From NCBI RefSeq assembly GCF_010730195.1, contig NZ_AP022613.1:1116001-1180000 (forward strand): a stretch of 64,000 bases of DNA. Direction: 5' to 3'. The notes beneath the pieces were generated by a model that had not been told where the DNA came from, searched no databases, and was given only the letters and a program-made list of their open reading frames with translations. The translations under genes were made by a program, and so were the position numbers. This document shows, piece by piece, positions 37,053 to 45,304 of the stretch (within the stretch, counting starts at the first letter, position 1; every line of letters starts with the position of its first letter). Origin of the DNA: Mycobacterium conspicuum. Lineage in GTDB: Bacteria; Actinomycetota; Actinomycetes; Mycobacteriales; Mycobacteriaceae.

Positions 37053-37841
37053 TCACACGGATGCGGCGTTGAGCCTGCTCAGCACGTCTTGATGCAAGAG
37101 GCCGTTGGTCGCGACGGCGCTGCCACCGTGCGGGCCGGGCGCACCGTCCAGGCTGGTGAACTGGCCTCCGGCCTCGCGCACCAGGATGTCCAGCGCGGCC
37201 AGGTCCCACACCGACACTTCCGGTTCGGCGGCGACGTCGACGGCCCCCTCGGCCACCAGGCAATAGGACAGGAAGTCGCCGTAGGCGCGCACCCGCCACA
37301 CGGCATCGGTCAACGCGATGAACTGCTCGCGGGAGCCGCGCTGCGCCCACCCCGACAAGCTCGAGAACGACAGGCTGGCCGAACCCAGCTCGGCCACCGC
37401 GGACACCGACAACCGCCGGCCTTCACCGTTGTCGACGGCCACGAACGCGCCCTGGCCGTGCGCCGCCCACCACCGGCGCTGCAGCGCGGGCGCGCTCACC
37501 ACGCCGACCGTCGGGACGCCGTCTTCGAGCAGCGCGATCAAACTCGCCCACACGGGCACCCCGCGCACGAAATTCTTGGTGCCGTCGATCGGGTCGACGA
37601 TCCACTGCCGCCCGCTGAAAGCCGTTGTGCCGCCGAACTCTTCACCCAGAATGCTGTCGCCGGGCCGCTCGCGCCCGAGTACCTTGCGCACGTCGGCTTC
37701 GACCGCACGATCGGCGTCGGTGACCGGCGTCAGATCCGGTTTGGTGTCAATACTCAGGTCGAGCGCGCCGAACCGGGCCCGAGTCAGCGCATCCGCGCGG
37801 TCGGCCAGCGTCAGCGCCAGCTCAAGGTCGTCGTGACTCAT
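37053..37841 (-). CDS. hisN: Histidinol-phosphatase, inositol monophosphatase family
   Basis: 262-aa Mg-dependent phosphatase. The metal-site motifs are GEEFGG, WIVDPIDGTKNFVRG (residues ~81-95) and VSVWDLAALDILVREAGG. The sequence is close to M. tuberculosis Rv3137, which carries out the histidinol-phosphate dephosphorylation step of histidine synthesis. I chose the ATG giving MSHDDLELALTLADRADAL; the frame extends 17 codons further up without support. The pflA-like gene found next to it in M. tuberculosis is absent here. Confidence 0.92.
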   Translation of the reverse strand: MSHDDLELALTLADRADALTRARFGALDLSIDTKPDLTPVTDADRAVEADVRKVLGRERPGDSILGEEFGGTTAFSGRQWIVDPIDGTKNFVRGVPVWASLIALLEDGVPTVGVVSAPALQRRWWAAHGQGAFVAVDNGEGRRLSVSAVAELGSASLSFSSLSGWAQRGSREQFIALTDAVWRVRAYGDFLSYCLVAEGAVDVAAEPEVSVWDLAALDILVREAGGQFTSLDGAPGPHGGSAVATNGLLHQDVLSRLNAASV

Positions 37842-37914
37842 GCGCCGCTCCTGATCATCGCTGCGCTCTGCATCGTCGCCGGCGGGACTCATGCAGCAGT
37901 CCTACCATGGCCGG

Positions 37915-38250
37915 GTGTGGGAAATTGGCTTGCTGTTCTTGTTGCTCGCGGTCCTGGGCGTGCTGCTGGCCCAGCGGTTCGTGCCGAGAGGCCCGCGCGG
38001 CGACCTGGCCAGCGGCACGCTGCTGGTGACCGGGGTCAGCCCGCGACCCGACGCCACCGGCGAGCAATTCGTCACCATCGCCGGTGTGATCAACGGGCCC
38101 ACCGTCGACGAGCACGCGGTGTATCAGCGGATGGCGGTCGACGTCGACCACTGGCCGACCATCGGCCAACTGATGCCGGTGGTGTATTCGCTGAAGAACC
38201 CGGACAATTGGCGCTTCGCGCCGCCCGAACCCGTCAACCCCGGTGGTTGA
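37915..38250 (+). CDS. Small single-pass membrane protein
   Basis: 111 aa from a GTG (VWEIGLLFLLLAVLGVLLAQ), or 119 aa from an in-frame ATG at 37891. One N-terminal membrane helix is followed by a soluble domain with VTGVSPRPDATGEQFVTIAGVINGPTVDEHAVYQ, which looks like a small beta-rich fold. The 3' end overlaps the slipin gene by 17 bp, convergently. No known function. Confidence 0.75.
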   Translation: MWEIGLLFLLLAVLGVLLAQRFVPRGPRGDLASGTLLVTGVSPRPDATGEQFVTIAGVINGPTVDEHAVYQRMAVDVDHWPTIGQLMPVVYSLKNPDNWRFAPPEPVNPGG

Positions 38251-39031
38251 AGCTATCGGCAATGCCCTGCAGCATCTCCGGGTTCCGCAGAAACGGCGTG
38301 ATGATGTCGACCGGCAGCGGGAACACCACCGTCGAGTTCTGGTCGGCACCCAACTCCAGCAGTGTTTGCAGATAGCGCAATTGCAACGACGCCGGGCTCT
38401 TCGACAGGGTCTCGGCGGCCTGCCGCAGCTCCTCCGAGGCCTGCAGCTCCCCGCGGGCGTTGATCACCTTGGCGCGACGCTCGCGTTCGGCTTCGGCTTC
38501 GCGGGCCATGGCCCGTTGCATCGACTCGGGAATCTCGACATCCTTGATCTCCACCACACGAACCTGCACACCCCACGGCTCGGTCATCTTTTCGATGATC
38601 GTGCGCAGGTCGCTGTTGAGGTCTTCCCGGTGCGCCAACAGGGTGTCCAGGTCGGCGCGGCCCAGCAGCGATCGCAACGTCGTCTGGGCGATCTGCGACG
38701 TGGCGACCGCGTAGTTCTCGACCGCCAGGATCGCCTTGAGCGGGTCCGTCACCTGAAACATCACCACCGCGTTGACGCGGGCCGGCACGTTGTCGCGGGT
38801 GATCACCTCCTGCGGCGGAATGGTCAGCGTCACCACCCGCTGGTCGACGCGAATCATCTTGTCCACCAGCGGAATCAAGAATCGAAGCCCGGCGGAATAC
38901 AACGGCCGGGCATGGCCCATCCGGAACACCACCCCACGTTCGTATTCACGCAGCACCACCAGCGACACCATGGCAAGCGCTACCAGCACCACCACTGCCG
39001 CCACCACGAGGCCAACCACTACACCGGTCAC
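38234..39031 (-). CDS. SPFH/band 7 protein (slipin)
   Basis: 265 aa. An N-terminal membrane hairpin (VVVGLVVAAVVVLVALAMVSLVVL) is followed by the SPFH core (REYERGVVFRMGHARPLYSAG ... IPPQEVITRDNVPARVNAVV) and a charged helical C-terminus (REAEAERERRAKVINARGE). Slipins form membrane-scaffold oligomers. The GTG overlaps the stop of the Cys-rich membrane protein (GTGA), so it is translationally coupled to the norB transcript. NfeD, the usual partner, is not next door. Confidence 0.9.
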   Translation of the reverse strand: MTGVVVGLVVAAVVVLVALAMVSLVVLREYERGVVFRMGHARPLYSAGLRFLIPLVDKMIRVDQRVVTLTIPPQEVITRDNVPARVNAVVMFQVTDPLKAILAVENYAVATSQIAQTTLRSLLGRADLDTLLAHREDLNSDLRTIIEKMTEPWGVQVRVVEIKDVEIPESMQRAMAREAEAERERRAKVINARGELQASEELRQAAETLSKSPASLQLRYLQTLLELGADQNSTVVFPLPVDIITPFLRNPEMLQGIADSFNHRG

Positions 39032-39648
39032 GGTTTCTCCTTGTCTTGCCAGCTTCCCCAGCGCGTGGAGTAGCGATCGATCGCGGCGGCCACCTGGTCC
39101 TCCTGCGCGGTGCGGTGCGGCAGGTAATCGGGCGCGTTGGACGGCGTGTTCCACAGATGGCTGGCCAGTGGCAGGCCCAGCAGCACGGCGAGCAGTATGG
39201 CGCCCACCAACACCAGCACCTCACTGCCGGAGTGGTTGGCGATCAACGTTGCCGAGGGCAGTAGGACGCCGAATGCTGCTACGCTGCAGGCGATCCCGCG
39301 GTGAAACCGCCCGGCGTCCGAATGTGGCCACGGATCTATCTCGCGACTGATCTCGCGGCCGTGATCCGATGTGGTGCAACGGGATTTGACCGGACAGCTG
39401 TTGCATACCACCGGCAGTGCCCGATATCGCATCACCCGGTGCTTCGGATCGAACGACGTCGGCCACAGCCAGTGATTCTGCGGGCAAACCCAGGCGTCGT
39501 GGTCGGGTCGGTAGGCGAATTGACCCGTGCGCCAACGGGCGGCATGCGCCGAGGCCCGTCGGGCCATCGCGTCGAAACTCCACGCGATGACCACCAGCGC
39601 CAGCGAATACCCGGCAATCAGCCAAACCGATGTGGCCGGGGGAGCCAT
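39028..39648 (-). CDS. Cys-rich membrane protein downstream of norB
   Basis: 206 aa. An N-terminal helix (residues ~7-24) is followed by a cytoplasmic or periplasmic segment with conserved-looking Cys and His: VCPQNHWLWP (C55, H59) and VCNSCPVKSRCTTSDHGREI (C82, C85, C91). Two more helices (residues ~115-160) follow. The CxxC-x5-C pattern resembles the metal-binding tail of some IS transposases, but nothing else here is transposase-like. It starts 3 bp after norB and overlaps the slipin gene, so a role in NO reductase assembly or electron delivery is an inference. Confidence 0.75.
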   Translation of the reverse strand: MAPPATSVWLIAGYSLALVVIAWSFDAMARRASAHAARWRTGQFAYRPDHDAWVCPQNHWLWPTSFDPKHRVMRYRALPVVCNSCPVKSRCTTSDHGREISREIDPWPHSDAGRFHRGIACSVAAFGVLLPSATLIANHSGSEVLVLVGAILLAVLLGLPLASHLWNTPSNAPDYLPHRTAQEDQVAAAIDRYSTRWGSWQDKEKP

Positions 39649-39651
39649 CTC

Positions 39652-41955
39652 TCAGTCCTTCGCCGGCGAACCGGCGTCCGCGTAGAGCGGATGTTCGGGC
39701 AATTCCTCGGCCGTGGTGCCGGAGCGGAAGTTGCGTAGCGCGGTCCAGGCGATCCAGACGAAGGGCAGCACACCGCCGACGATCAGGATGACGTCCCCAG
39801 GCAGTCGGAGCCATTCGAGCACCGCGTTACCGGGCTTGGTGATGTAGCCCAGCGAGCGCGCCTCGAAATAGCCGTCGTTGACCGAGTGATACAGCTGCAG
39901 CACACCCAGCGGGAGCAGAGTGACGAACACCATCCACGCCAAACCGATGTTCATGCACCAGAACGATATTCGGGCCAGCTTCTCCGGCCACTTGTCGGCC
40001 GGGATGACATAGCGGAACGCGAACATGGCCAGACCGACGGCGAGCATGCCGTACACGCCCATCATCGCGGCGTGCGCATGGTTGGCGGTCAGGGCGGTGC
40101 CGATCTGGTAGTAGGACACCACCGGCAGGTTGATCAGGAAGCCGAAGATGCCCGCGCCCAGAAAATTCCAGAAGCCCACGGCGACAAGGAACATGACCGC
40201 CCAGCGGTGCGGGAACGGGTTGGCGTCGCCGGACTGCTGGCGCGCACCGAGCTGGAGGAACGCCCATGCCTCGACCGTCAGGAAGGTCAGCGGAATGACC
40301 TCGGCCGCCGAGAAGAACGCGCCCAGCGCCATGTGCTCCACCGGGGTGCCCGAGAAATACAGGTGGTGCATGGTGCCGATAACACCGCCGGCCGAATACA
40401 GGATGACGTCAAGGAAAATCACGCCCAACGCGATGCGTTCGCGCACCACACCCAGCAACACGAACATGTACGCCACCATCACGGTGGTGAACAACTCGAG
40501 GAAGTCCTCGACCCACAGGTGCACCACCCAGAACCGCCAGAAGTCGGCGACGGTGAAGTGCGTATCGCTGCCGGCCAGCAATCCCACGGCATAGAACATG
40601 GGAATCGCCAGCCCGGAGAAGAAGAACAGCCACGGCATGTTCATCTTCGATTCACCCTTGAGCCGGGCGCGCATTCCGCGCCAGATGATCGCGATCCACA
40701 CGAACAGGCCGGCGACGAGCAGGATTTGCCACAGCCTCGGCAGGTCGAGGTACTCCCACTGCTGGGAGAACAGACCGCCGGCGGGAATCACGCCGTAAAT
40801 GGACAGCGCCTCGCAGAGCAGGGAGCCGAACACCACCACGGCCACCGCACCCAGCAGCACGTAGGCAAGCAGCGCCTGACGTTTCGGCTCGCGGCGGGCG
40901 ATGAATGGCACCAGGAAGATGCCGCCGGCCAAGAACGCCGCCGCGGTCCAGAACAGCGCCAGCTGCAGATGCCAGGTGCGGGCCAGGTTGTAGGGCAGCA
41001 GCCGAGCCAGGTCGAGGCCGAAGAAGGTCGACAAATCGGCACGATAATGCTCGGCCGCCGCGCCCAGCAGCGTTTGCGCGAGGAACAGCACCGACACGAT
41101 CGCGAAGAACCAGATGCAGGCCCGCTGAGCCGGTGTCAGGCTCACCTCGCCGGGTTGGCGGAACGACAGCGTGGACGATTCGGCGCTATGCCAGCCGACC
41201 TTCTGGCTCCACCGGCCGTAGACCCCGAACATGACTCCGATGCCGCCCAGCAACGCGATCAGTGACAGCGCCGACCACACGATCACCGCCGCGGTCGGGC
41301 CGTTGTCAACCCGCTTCTCGGCCGGCCAGTTGTTGGTGTAGGTGTACGCGTGGCCCGGACGTTCGGCCGCCGCGGCCCACGCCGTCCAGGCGAAAAACGC
41401 TGTCAGCTCGCGAATTTGCGCCTTGTCGGTGATCAGCTGCGGGAGTAACCCGTATCTGGTTGAGTTCTCGCCGAAGTAGGCCGCATAGTGGCCTTGGATG
41501 TGGTCGAACGCCGCGGCCTGCCGGTCGGTGAACACCAGCGTCTTGGTGTCGGGGTGGTAGCGGTTGGTGCGGAATTCGGTGACCACTTGATTGCGCGGAT
41601 CGGCGACGCCCAGCGCGCGGAGTTGATCGCCGACGTCGTCGGTGGCCATCCGCAGGTACTCGGCGGTGTAGTCGGGTCCCAGGTAGGCGCCGTGGCCCAG
41701 CACCGACCCGTACTGCATCAGGCCGCGAGCCTGGTAGAGCTCTTGGCCGCGGGTGATGTCGTCCTTGGTGAACAGCGCCTGACCGGACTCGGTGACTACC
41801 TTGTCCGGCATCGGCATTGCCGCCGTATAGGTGCGGTACGCCAGGATTCCCATCACCAGGAAGCCGAAGATCATCACCAAGGCGACGCCCTGAATCCAGC
41901 CTTTCCCCACCAGGGATTGGGAGCTTGGCGATGACGATGTGGGCGGAGCAGCCAT
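39652..41955 (-). CDS. norB: Quinol-dependent nitric oxide reductase (qNor)
   Basis: 767 aa, the single-subunit qNor type: an N-terminal extension with a degenerate cytochrome c-like domain and no CxxCH haem motif (GQELYQARGLMQYGSVLGHGAYLGPDYTAEYL), then ~12 helices of the haem-copper oxidase family. The haem and non-haem iron ligands are visible in VVHLWVEDFLELFTT, GTMHHLYFSG and TANHAHAAMMG. It reduces 2 NO to N2O with quinol in the membrane. GGAG precedes the ATG. The upstream region is shared with the devR operon and contains a strong DosR-like box 109 bp from the start. Confidence 0.94.
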   Translation of the reverse strand: MAAPPTSSSPSSQSLVGKGWIQGVALVMIFGFLVMGILAYRTYTAAMPMPDKVVTESGQALFTKDDITRGQELYQARGLMQYGSVLGHGAYLGPDYTAEYLRMATDDVGDQLRALGVADPRNQVVTEFRTNRYHPDTKTLVFTDRQAAAFDHIQGHYAAYFGENSTRYGLLPQLITDKAQIRELTAFFAWTAWAAAAERPGHAYTYTNNWPAEKRVDNGPTAAVIVWSALSLIALLGGIGVMFGVYGRWSQKVGWHSAESSTLSFRQPGEVSLTPAQRACIWFFAIVSVLFLAQTLLGAAAEHYRADLSTFFGLDLARLLPYNLARTWHLQLALFWTAAAFLAGGIFLVPFIARREPKRQALLAYVLLGAVAVVVFGSLLCEALSIYGVIPAGGLFSQQWEYLDLPRLWQILLVAGLFVWIAIIWRGMRARLKGESKMNMPWLFFFSGLAIPMFYAVGLLAGSDTHFTVADFWRFWVVHLWVEDFLELFTTVMVAYMFVLLGVVRERIALGVIFLDVILYSAGGVIGTMHHLYFSGTPVEHMALGAFFSAAEVIPLTFLTVEAWAFLQLGARQQSGDANPFPHRWAVMFLVAVGFWNFLGAGIFGFLINLPVVSYYQIGTALTANHAHAAMMGVYGMLAVGLAMFAFRYVIPADKWPEKLARISFWCMNIGLAWMVFVTLLPLGVLQLYHSVNDGYFEARSLGYITKPGNAVLEWLRLPGDVILIVGGVLPFVWIAWTALRNFRSGTTAEELPEHPLYADAGSPAKD

Positions 41956-42063
41956 GCGAGGTCTCCTGTCTGGGCTGTATCGCCGGACGCTTTCTGGGCG
42001 CCACAGATTTTCGCCGCGGGGGTAATTGTAGGTTCCACCATTTCGGGTTCCTAGGGGTTTTTC

Positions 42064-42083
42064 GTAGGGACCAAAGTCCCCGA
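42064..42083. promoter_or_regulatory. DosR (DevR) box, strong match
   Basis: The core GGGACCAAAGTCCC matches the DosR consensus GGGACTWWAGTCCC at 13 of 14 positions. It lies 91 bp upstream of the universal stress gene that leads the devR operon and 109 bp upstream of norB on the other strand, so it could serve either direction. Confidence 0.8.
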
Positions 42084-42084
42084 T

Positions 42085-42104
42085 CTGGGGACCAACGCCT
42101 CTGG
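42085..42104. promoter_or_regulatory. Second, weaker DosR-like box
   Basis: The core GGGACCAACGCCTC matches about 10 of 14 DosR consensus positions and sits one helical turn pair (21 bp) from the strong box. Tandem strong and weak boxes are typical of autoregulated devR promoters. Confidence 0.55.
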
Positions 42105-42174
42105 GGGACGCGGTTTGTGGCCAATAGCGTGCCGGTTAGGGCGATGAAGCCCCGCTCAAGCAGAGGAGAACGTG

Positions 42175-42915
42175 ATGAGCAGCATCCGGTCAGCTCCGGC
42201 CGTCGTCGTTGGTATCGACGGATCAAGGGCGGCAACGCATGCGGCGCTGTGGGCCGTCGACGAAGCGATCAGCCGAGACATCCCGTTGCGTCTGGTTTAC
42301 GTGATCGATCCGCTCCAGACGTCCGGCGTTCCCGACGGCGGGCACACCGTCGCGCGCGCGGCGCTGTCCGACGCCCAGCGCGCGATCGACGCGATCGGGA
42401 AGCCGGTCAAGATCGAAACCGAAGTATTGTGGGGCAGGCCGCTCACCAAGCTGATGCAGGAGTCGAGATCGGCGGCGATGATTTGTGTCGGTTCGGTCGG
42501 TCTCAATCACGCCCGCCGCATCGGTGGCACCGTCGCGACCGGCCTGGCCGGCGCGGCCCTCTGCCCGGTTGCCGTGATCCATCGACCGGTGCGCGCCGCG
42601 GCGAGCCCCGAGGTCGGCGCGGTTGTCGCGGGAGTGGACAATGGTGTGGTGCTCCGACACGCATTCGAAGAGGCGAGGCTGCGGGGCGTTCCGCTGCGCA
42701 CGATCGGCGACGGAAGCGGTTTGGCCGAAGCGCAATTGAATCGCCGCCTGGCCCGATGGACGCGCCTATACCCGGACGTGCCGATCGAGCCGTGCGGCGC
42801 CGCCGTGGCGGACTCCGGTCAACTTTTCGTCACCGATTCGCGCACCGTCCGGGACCTCCGTGGCGCCCACGGCGTGGGTTGCTCGATGCTTGCTGTGCCC
42901 TGCGGGAACTTGTAA
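42175..42915 (+). CDS. Universal stress protein (Rv3134c-like)
   Basis: 246 aa. The N-terminal Usp domain has AVVVGIDGSRAATHAALWAVDEA and the ATP-binding-type GSVGLNHARRIGGTVATGLAGAALCPVAVIH (residues ~104-135). The second domain (from VGAVVAGVDNG) is shorter and lacks the glycine loop. AGGAG lies 6 nt before the ATG; an in-frame GTG sits just one codon upstream. It is the first gene of the devR operon, as in M. tuberculosis, with 22 bp to devR. Confidence 0.92.
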   Translation: MSSIRSAPAVVVGIDGSRAATHAALWAVDEAISRDIPLRLVYVIDPLQTSGVPDGGHTVARAALSDAQRAIDAIGKPVKIETEVLWGRPLTKLMQESRSAAMICVGSVGLNHARRIGGTVATGLAGAALCPVAVIHRPVRAAASPEVGAVVAGVDNGVVLRHAFEEARLRGVPLRTIGDGSGLAEAQLNRRLARWTRLYPDVPIEPCGAAVADSGQLFVTDSRTVRDLRGAHGVGCSMLAVPCGNL

Positions 42916-42937
42916 GGGACTGCGAGGAGTAGGCGCC

Positions 42938-43585
42938 TTGGTAAAGGTCTTCTTGGTTGACGATCACGAGGTGGTCAGGCGTGGGCTGATCGACCTGCTG
43001 GGCGCCGATCCCGAACTGGACGTCGTCGGTGAAGCGGGTTCGGTCGCCGAGGCGATGGCCCGGATCCCGGCGGCGTGCCCGGACGTGGCGGTGCTCGATG
43101 TGCGGCTGCCCGATGGCAACGGCATCGAGCTGTGTCGGGATCTGTTGTCGCGCATGCCCGATCTGCGCTGCCTGATCCTGACGTCGTACACGTCCGACGA
43201 GGCGATGTTGGACGCGATCCTGGCCGGCGCCAGCGGGTACGTCGTCAAGGACATCAAGGGAATGGAACTGGCGCGCGCGGTCAAAGATGTTGGCGCCGGC
43301 CGGTCTTTGCTCGACAATCGCGCGGCGGCAGCGCTGATGGCGAAGCTGCGCGGGGCCGCCGAAAGGCCGGACCCGTTGTCCGGCCTGACCGACCAGGAGC
43401 GGACGCTGTTGGGCCTGCTCAGCGAGGGCCTGACCAACAAGCAGATCGCCGACAGGATGTTTTTGGCCGAGAAGACGGTGAAGAACTATGTGTCGCGCTT
43501 GCTCGCCAAGCTAGGCATGGAGCGCCGCACGCAAGCCGCAGTATTCGCAACGGAATTGAAGCGCTCGCAACGAGCCGACGGATGA
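42938..43585 (+). CDS. devR: Dormancy response regulator DevR/DosR
   Basis: 215-aa NarL-type response regulator that switches on the hypoxia/NO dormancy regulon. The receiver domain has Asp8, Asp9 and phospho-acceptor Asp54 (VAVLDVRLPDG) and Lys104 in VVKDIKG. The C-terminal LuxR-type helix-turn-helix is LTNKQIADRMFLAEKTVKNYVSRLL. It starts at TTG (LVKVFLVDDHEVV) after a GAGGAG; the ATG further upstream reads into the universal stress gene. It is nearly identical to the M. tuberculosis protein until the last few residues. Confidence 0.96.
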   Translation: MVKVFLVDDHEVVRRGLIDLLGADPELDVVGEAGSVAEAMARIPAACPDVAVLDVRLPDGNGIELCRDLLSRMPDLRCLILTSYTSDEAMLDAILAGASGYVVKDIKGMELARAVKDVGAGRSLLDNRAAAALMAKLRGAAERPDPLSGLTDQERTLLGLLSEGLTNKQIADRMFLAEKTVKNYVSRLLAKLGMERRTQAAVFATELKRSQRADG

Positions 43586-43594
43586 GTGGCGCGC

Positions 43595-45304
43595 ATGACT
43601 GAGCAGGGCGATGCCGGGATGCGACCGCTGCGCGACACACTGTCCCAACTCCGTCTTCGCGAGCTGTTGGCCGAAGTGCAGGACCGCGTGGGCCAAATCG
43701 TCGAGGGCCGCGACCGTCTGGACGGATTGCTGGAAGCCATGCTGGTGGTCACGTCGGGGCTGGATCTGGACACCACGCTGCGCAGCATCGTTCACTCGGC
43801 GATCAACCTGGTCGACGCCCGCTACGGCGCACTGGAGGTCCACGGCCGGGACAACCGCCTGCTGCAATTCGTCCACGAGGGTATCGACGAGGAAACCGTT
43901 GGGCGCATCGGCCATTTGCCCGAGGGTCTGGGCATCATCGGCCTACTCATCGATGATCCCAAACCGCTTCGGCTGGAGGATCTTTCGCTGCATCCGGCCT
44001 CGGTCGGCTTTCCGCCGAACCACCCGCCAATGCGCACCTTCCTGGGGGTGCCGGTGCGGGTGCGCGACGAATCGCTTGGCACGCTTTACCTGACCGACAA
44101 GACCACCGGCCAATCCTTCAGCGACGACGACGAGGTGATGGTTCAAGCGCTGGCCGCGGCGGCGGGCATCGCCATTGCCAACGCCCGGCTCTACCAGCAG
44201 GCCAAGGCGCGACAGGCATGGATCGAGTCCACCCGTGACATCGCCACCGAGTTGTTGTCGGGCGCCGAACCCGCAACCGTGTTCCGCCTGGTGGCCGAGG
44301 AGGCGCTGAAGCTGACCGGGGCGGAGGCGGCCCTGGTGGCCATTCCGGTCGACGCGAACACGCCGGCGGACAACGTGCAGGAGCTGCTGGTGATCGAGGC
44401 CATCGGCGATATGGTGGATTGCACTGTCGGGCAAACCATTCCGGTGGCGGACACCTCGCTGGGGGAGGTATTCGTCCATAGCACTCCGCGGCGAGTCGAC
44501 CGGATCGAGCTACAGAGTTTGGAACGCCCCGGGCCGGCGCTGTTGCTGCCGCTGCGGGCCACCGACACCGTCGCCGGTGTGGTGGTCGTGCTGCGCGACG
44601 GGCCGCGCGGCTCGTTCACCGACGAGCAACTGGAGATGATGGCCGCGTTCGCCGACCAGGCGGCGCTGGCCTGGCAACTGGCGACATCGCAGCGCCGGAT
44701 GCGTGAACTCGATGTGGTCACCGACCGCGACCGCATCGCGCGTGACCTGCATGACCACGTGATTCAGCGACTCTTCGCCGTCGGCCTCGCGCTGCAAGGC
44801 ACCGTGTCGCGAACACGTGAACCCGAAGTGCAACAACGACTTTCCGAAGCCGTCGATGACCTGCAAGCCGTCATCCAGGAGATCCGCACCACCATCTTCG
44901 ACCTGCACGGCGCCGCGCAAGGCATCACGCGGTTGCGGCAACGAATCGATCAGGCGGTGGCGCAATTCGCCGGTTCGGGGTTGCGCACCACCGTCCACTA
45001 CGTCGGCCCGCTGTCGGTGGTCGACCCTACGTTGGCCGACCACGCCGAGGCGGTCGTGCGCGAGGCGGTGAGCAACGCCGCGCGGCACGCGCAGGCCACC
45101 ACGTTGACGGTCCGGGTCAAGGTCGAAGACGACCTGTGCATCGAAGTCAGCGACAACGGCCGCGGGATGCCCCGCGAATTCACCGGCAGCGGCCTGACGA
45201 ATTTGGCGCGGCGCGCGGAGCAGGTGGGCGGCGAGTTCGTCGTCGAAAGCGTCCCGGAATCGCCCGGAACGCTGCTGCGATGGTCAGCCCCGCTGGTCCA
45301 GTAA
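43595..45304 (+). CDS. devS: Haem-based sensor kinase DevS/DosS
   Basis: 569-aa histidine kinase for devR. GAF-A (residues ~55-195) has the proximal haem-ligand His143, equivalent to His149 of M. tuberculosis, in FPPNHPPMRTFLGVPV. GAF-B spans ~225-365. The HisKA_3 dimerisation domain carries the phospho-His in DRIARDLHDHVIQRLFA, and the ATPase domain has VREAVSNAARHAQA and DNGRGMP. A GTG at 43586, directly after the devR stop, is an alternative start. It senses O2, NO and CO in this family. The 3' end overlaps the convergent nitroreductase gene by 21 bp. Confidence 0.95.
   Translation: MTEQGDAGMRPLRDTLSQLRLRELLAEVQDRVGQIVEGRDRLDGLLEAMLVVTSGLDLDTTLRSIVHSAINLVDARYGALEVHGRDNRLLQFVHEGIDEETVGRIGHLPEGLGIIGLLIDDPKPLRLEDLSLHPASVGFPPNHPPMRTFLGVPVRVRDESLGTLYLTDKTTGQSFSDDDEVMVQALAAAAGIAIANARLYQQAKARQAWIESTRDIATELLSGAEPATVFRLVAEEALKLTGAEAALVAIPVDANTPADNVQELLVIEAIGDMVDCTVGQTIPVADTSLGEVFVHSTPRRVDRIELQSLERPGPALLLPLRATDTVAGVVVVLRDGPRGSFTDEQLEMMAAFADQAALAWQLATSQRRMRELDVVTDRDRIARDLHDHVIQRLFAVGLALQGTVSRTREPEVQQRLSEAVDDLQAVIQEIRTTIFDLHGAAQGITRLRQRIDQAVAQFAGSGLRTTVHYVGPLSVVDPTLADHAEAVVREAVSNAARHAQATTLTVRVKVEDDLCIEVSDNGRGMPREFTGSGLTNLARRAEQVGGEFVVESVPESPGTLLRWSAPLVQ

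Noticed and set aside
37053..37841. A pflA-like gene expected beside hisN by synteny with M. tuberculosis
   Set aside because: Only 84 bp separate hisN and fadE24, so there is no room; the gene is absent here rather than missed.
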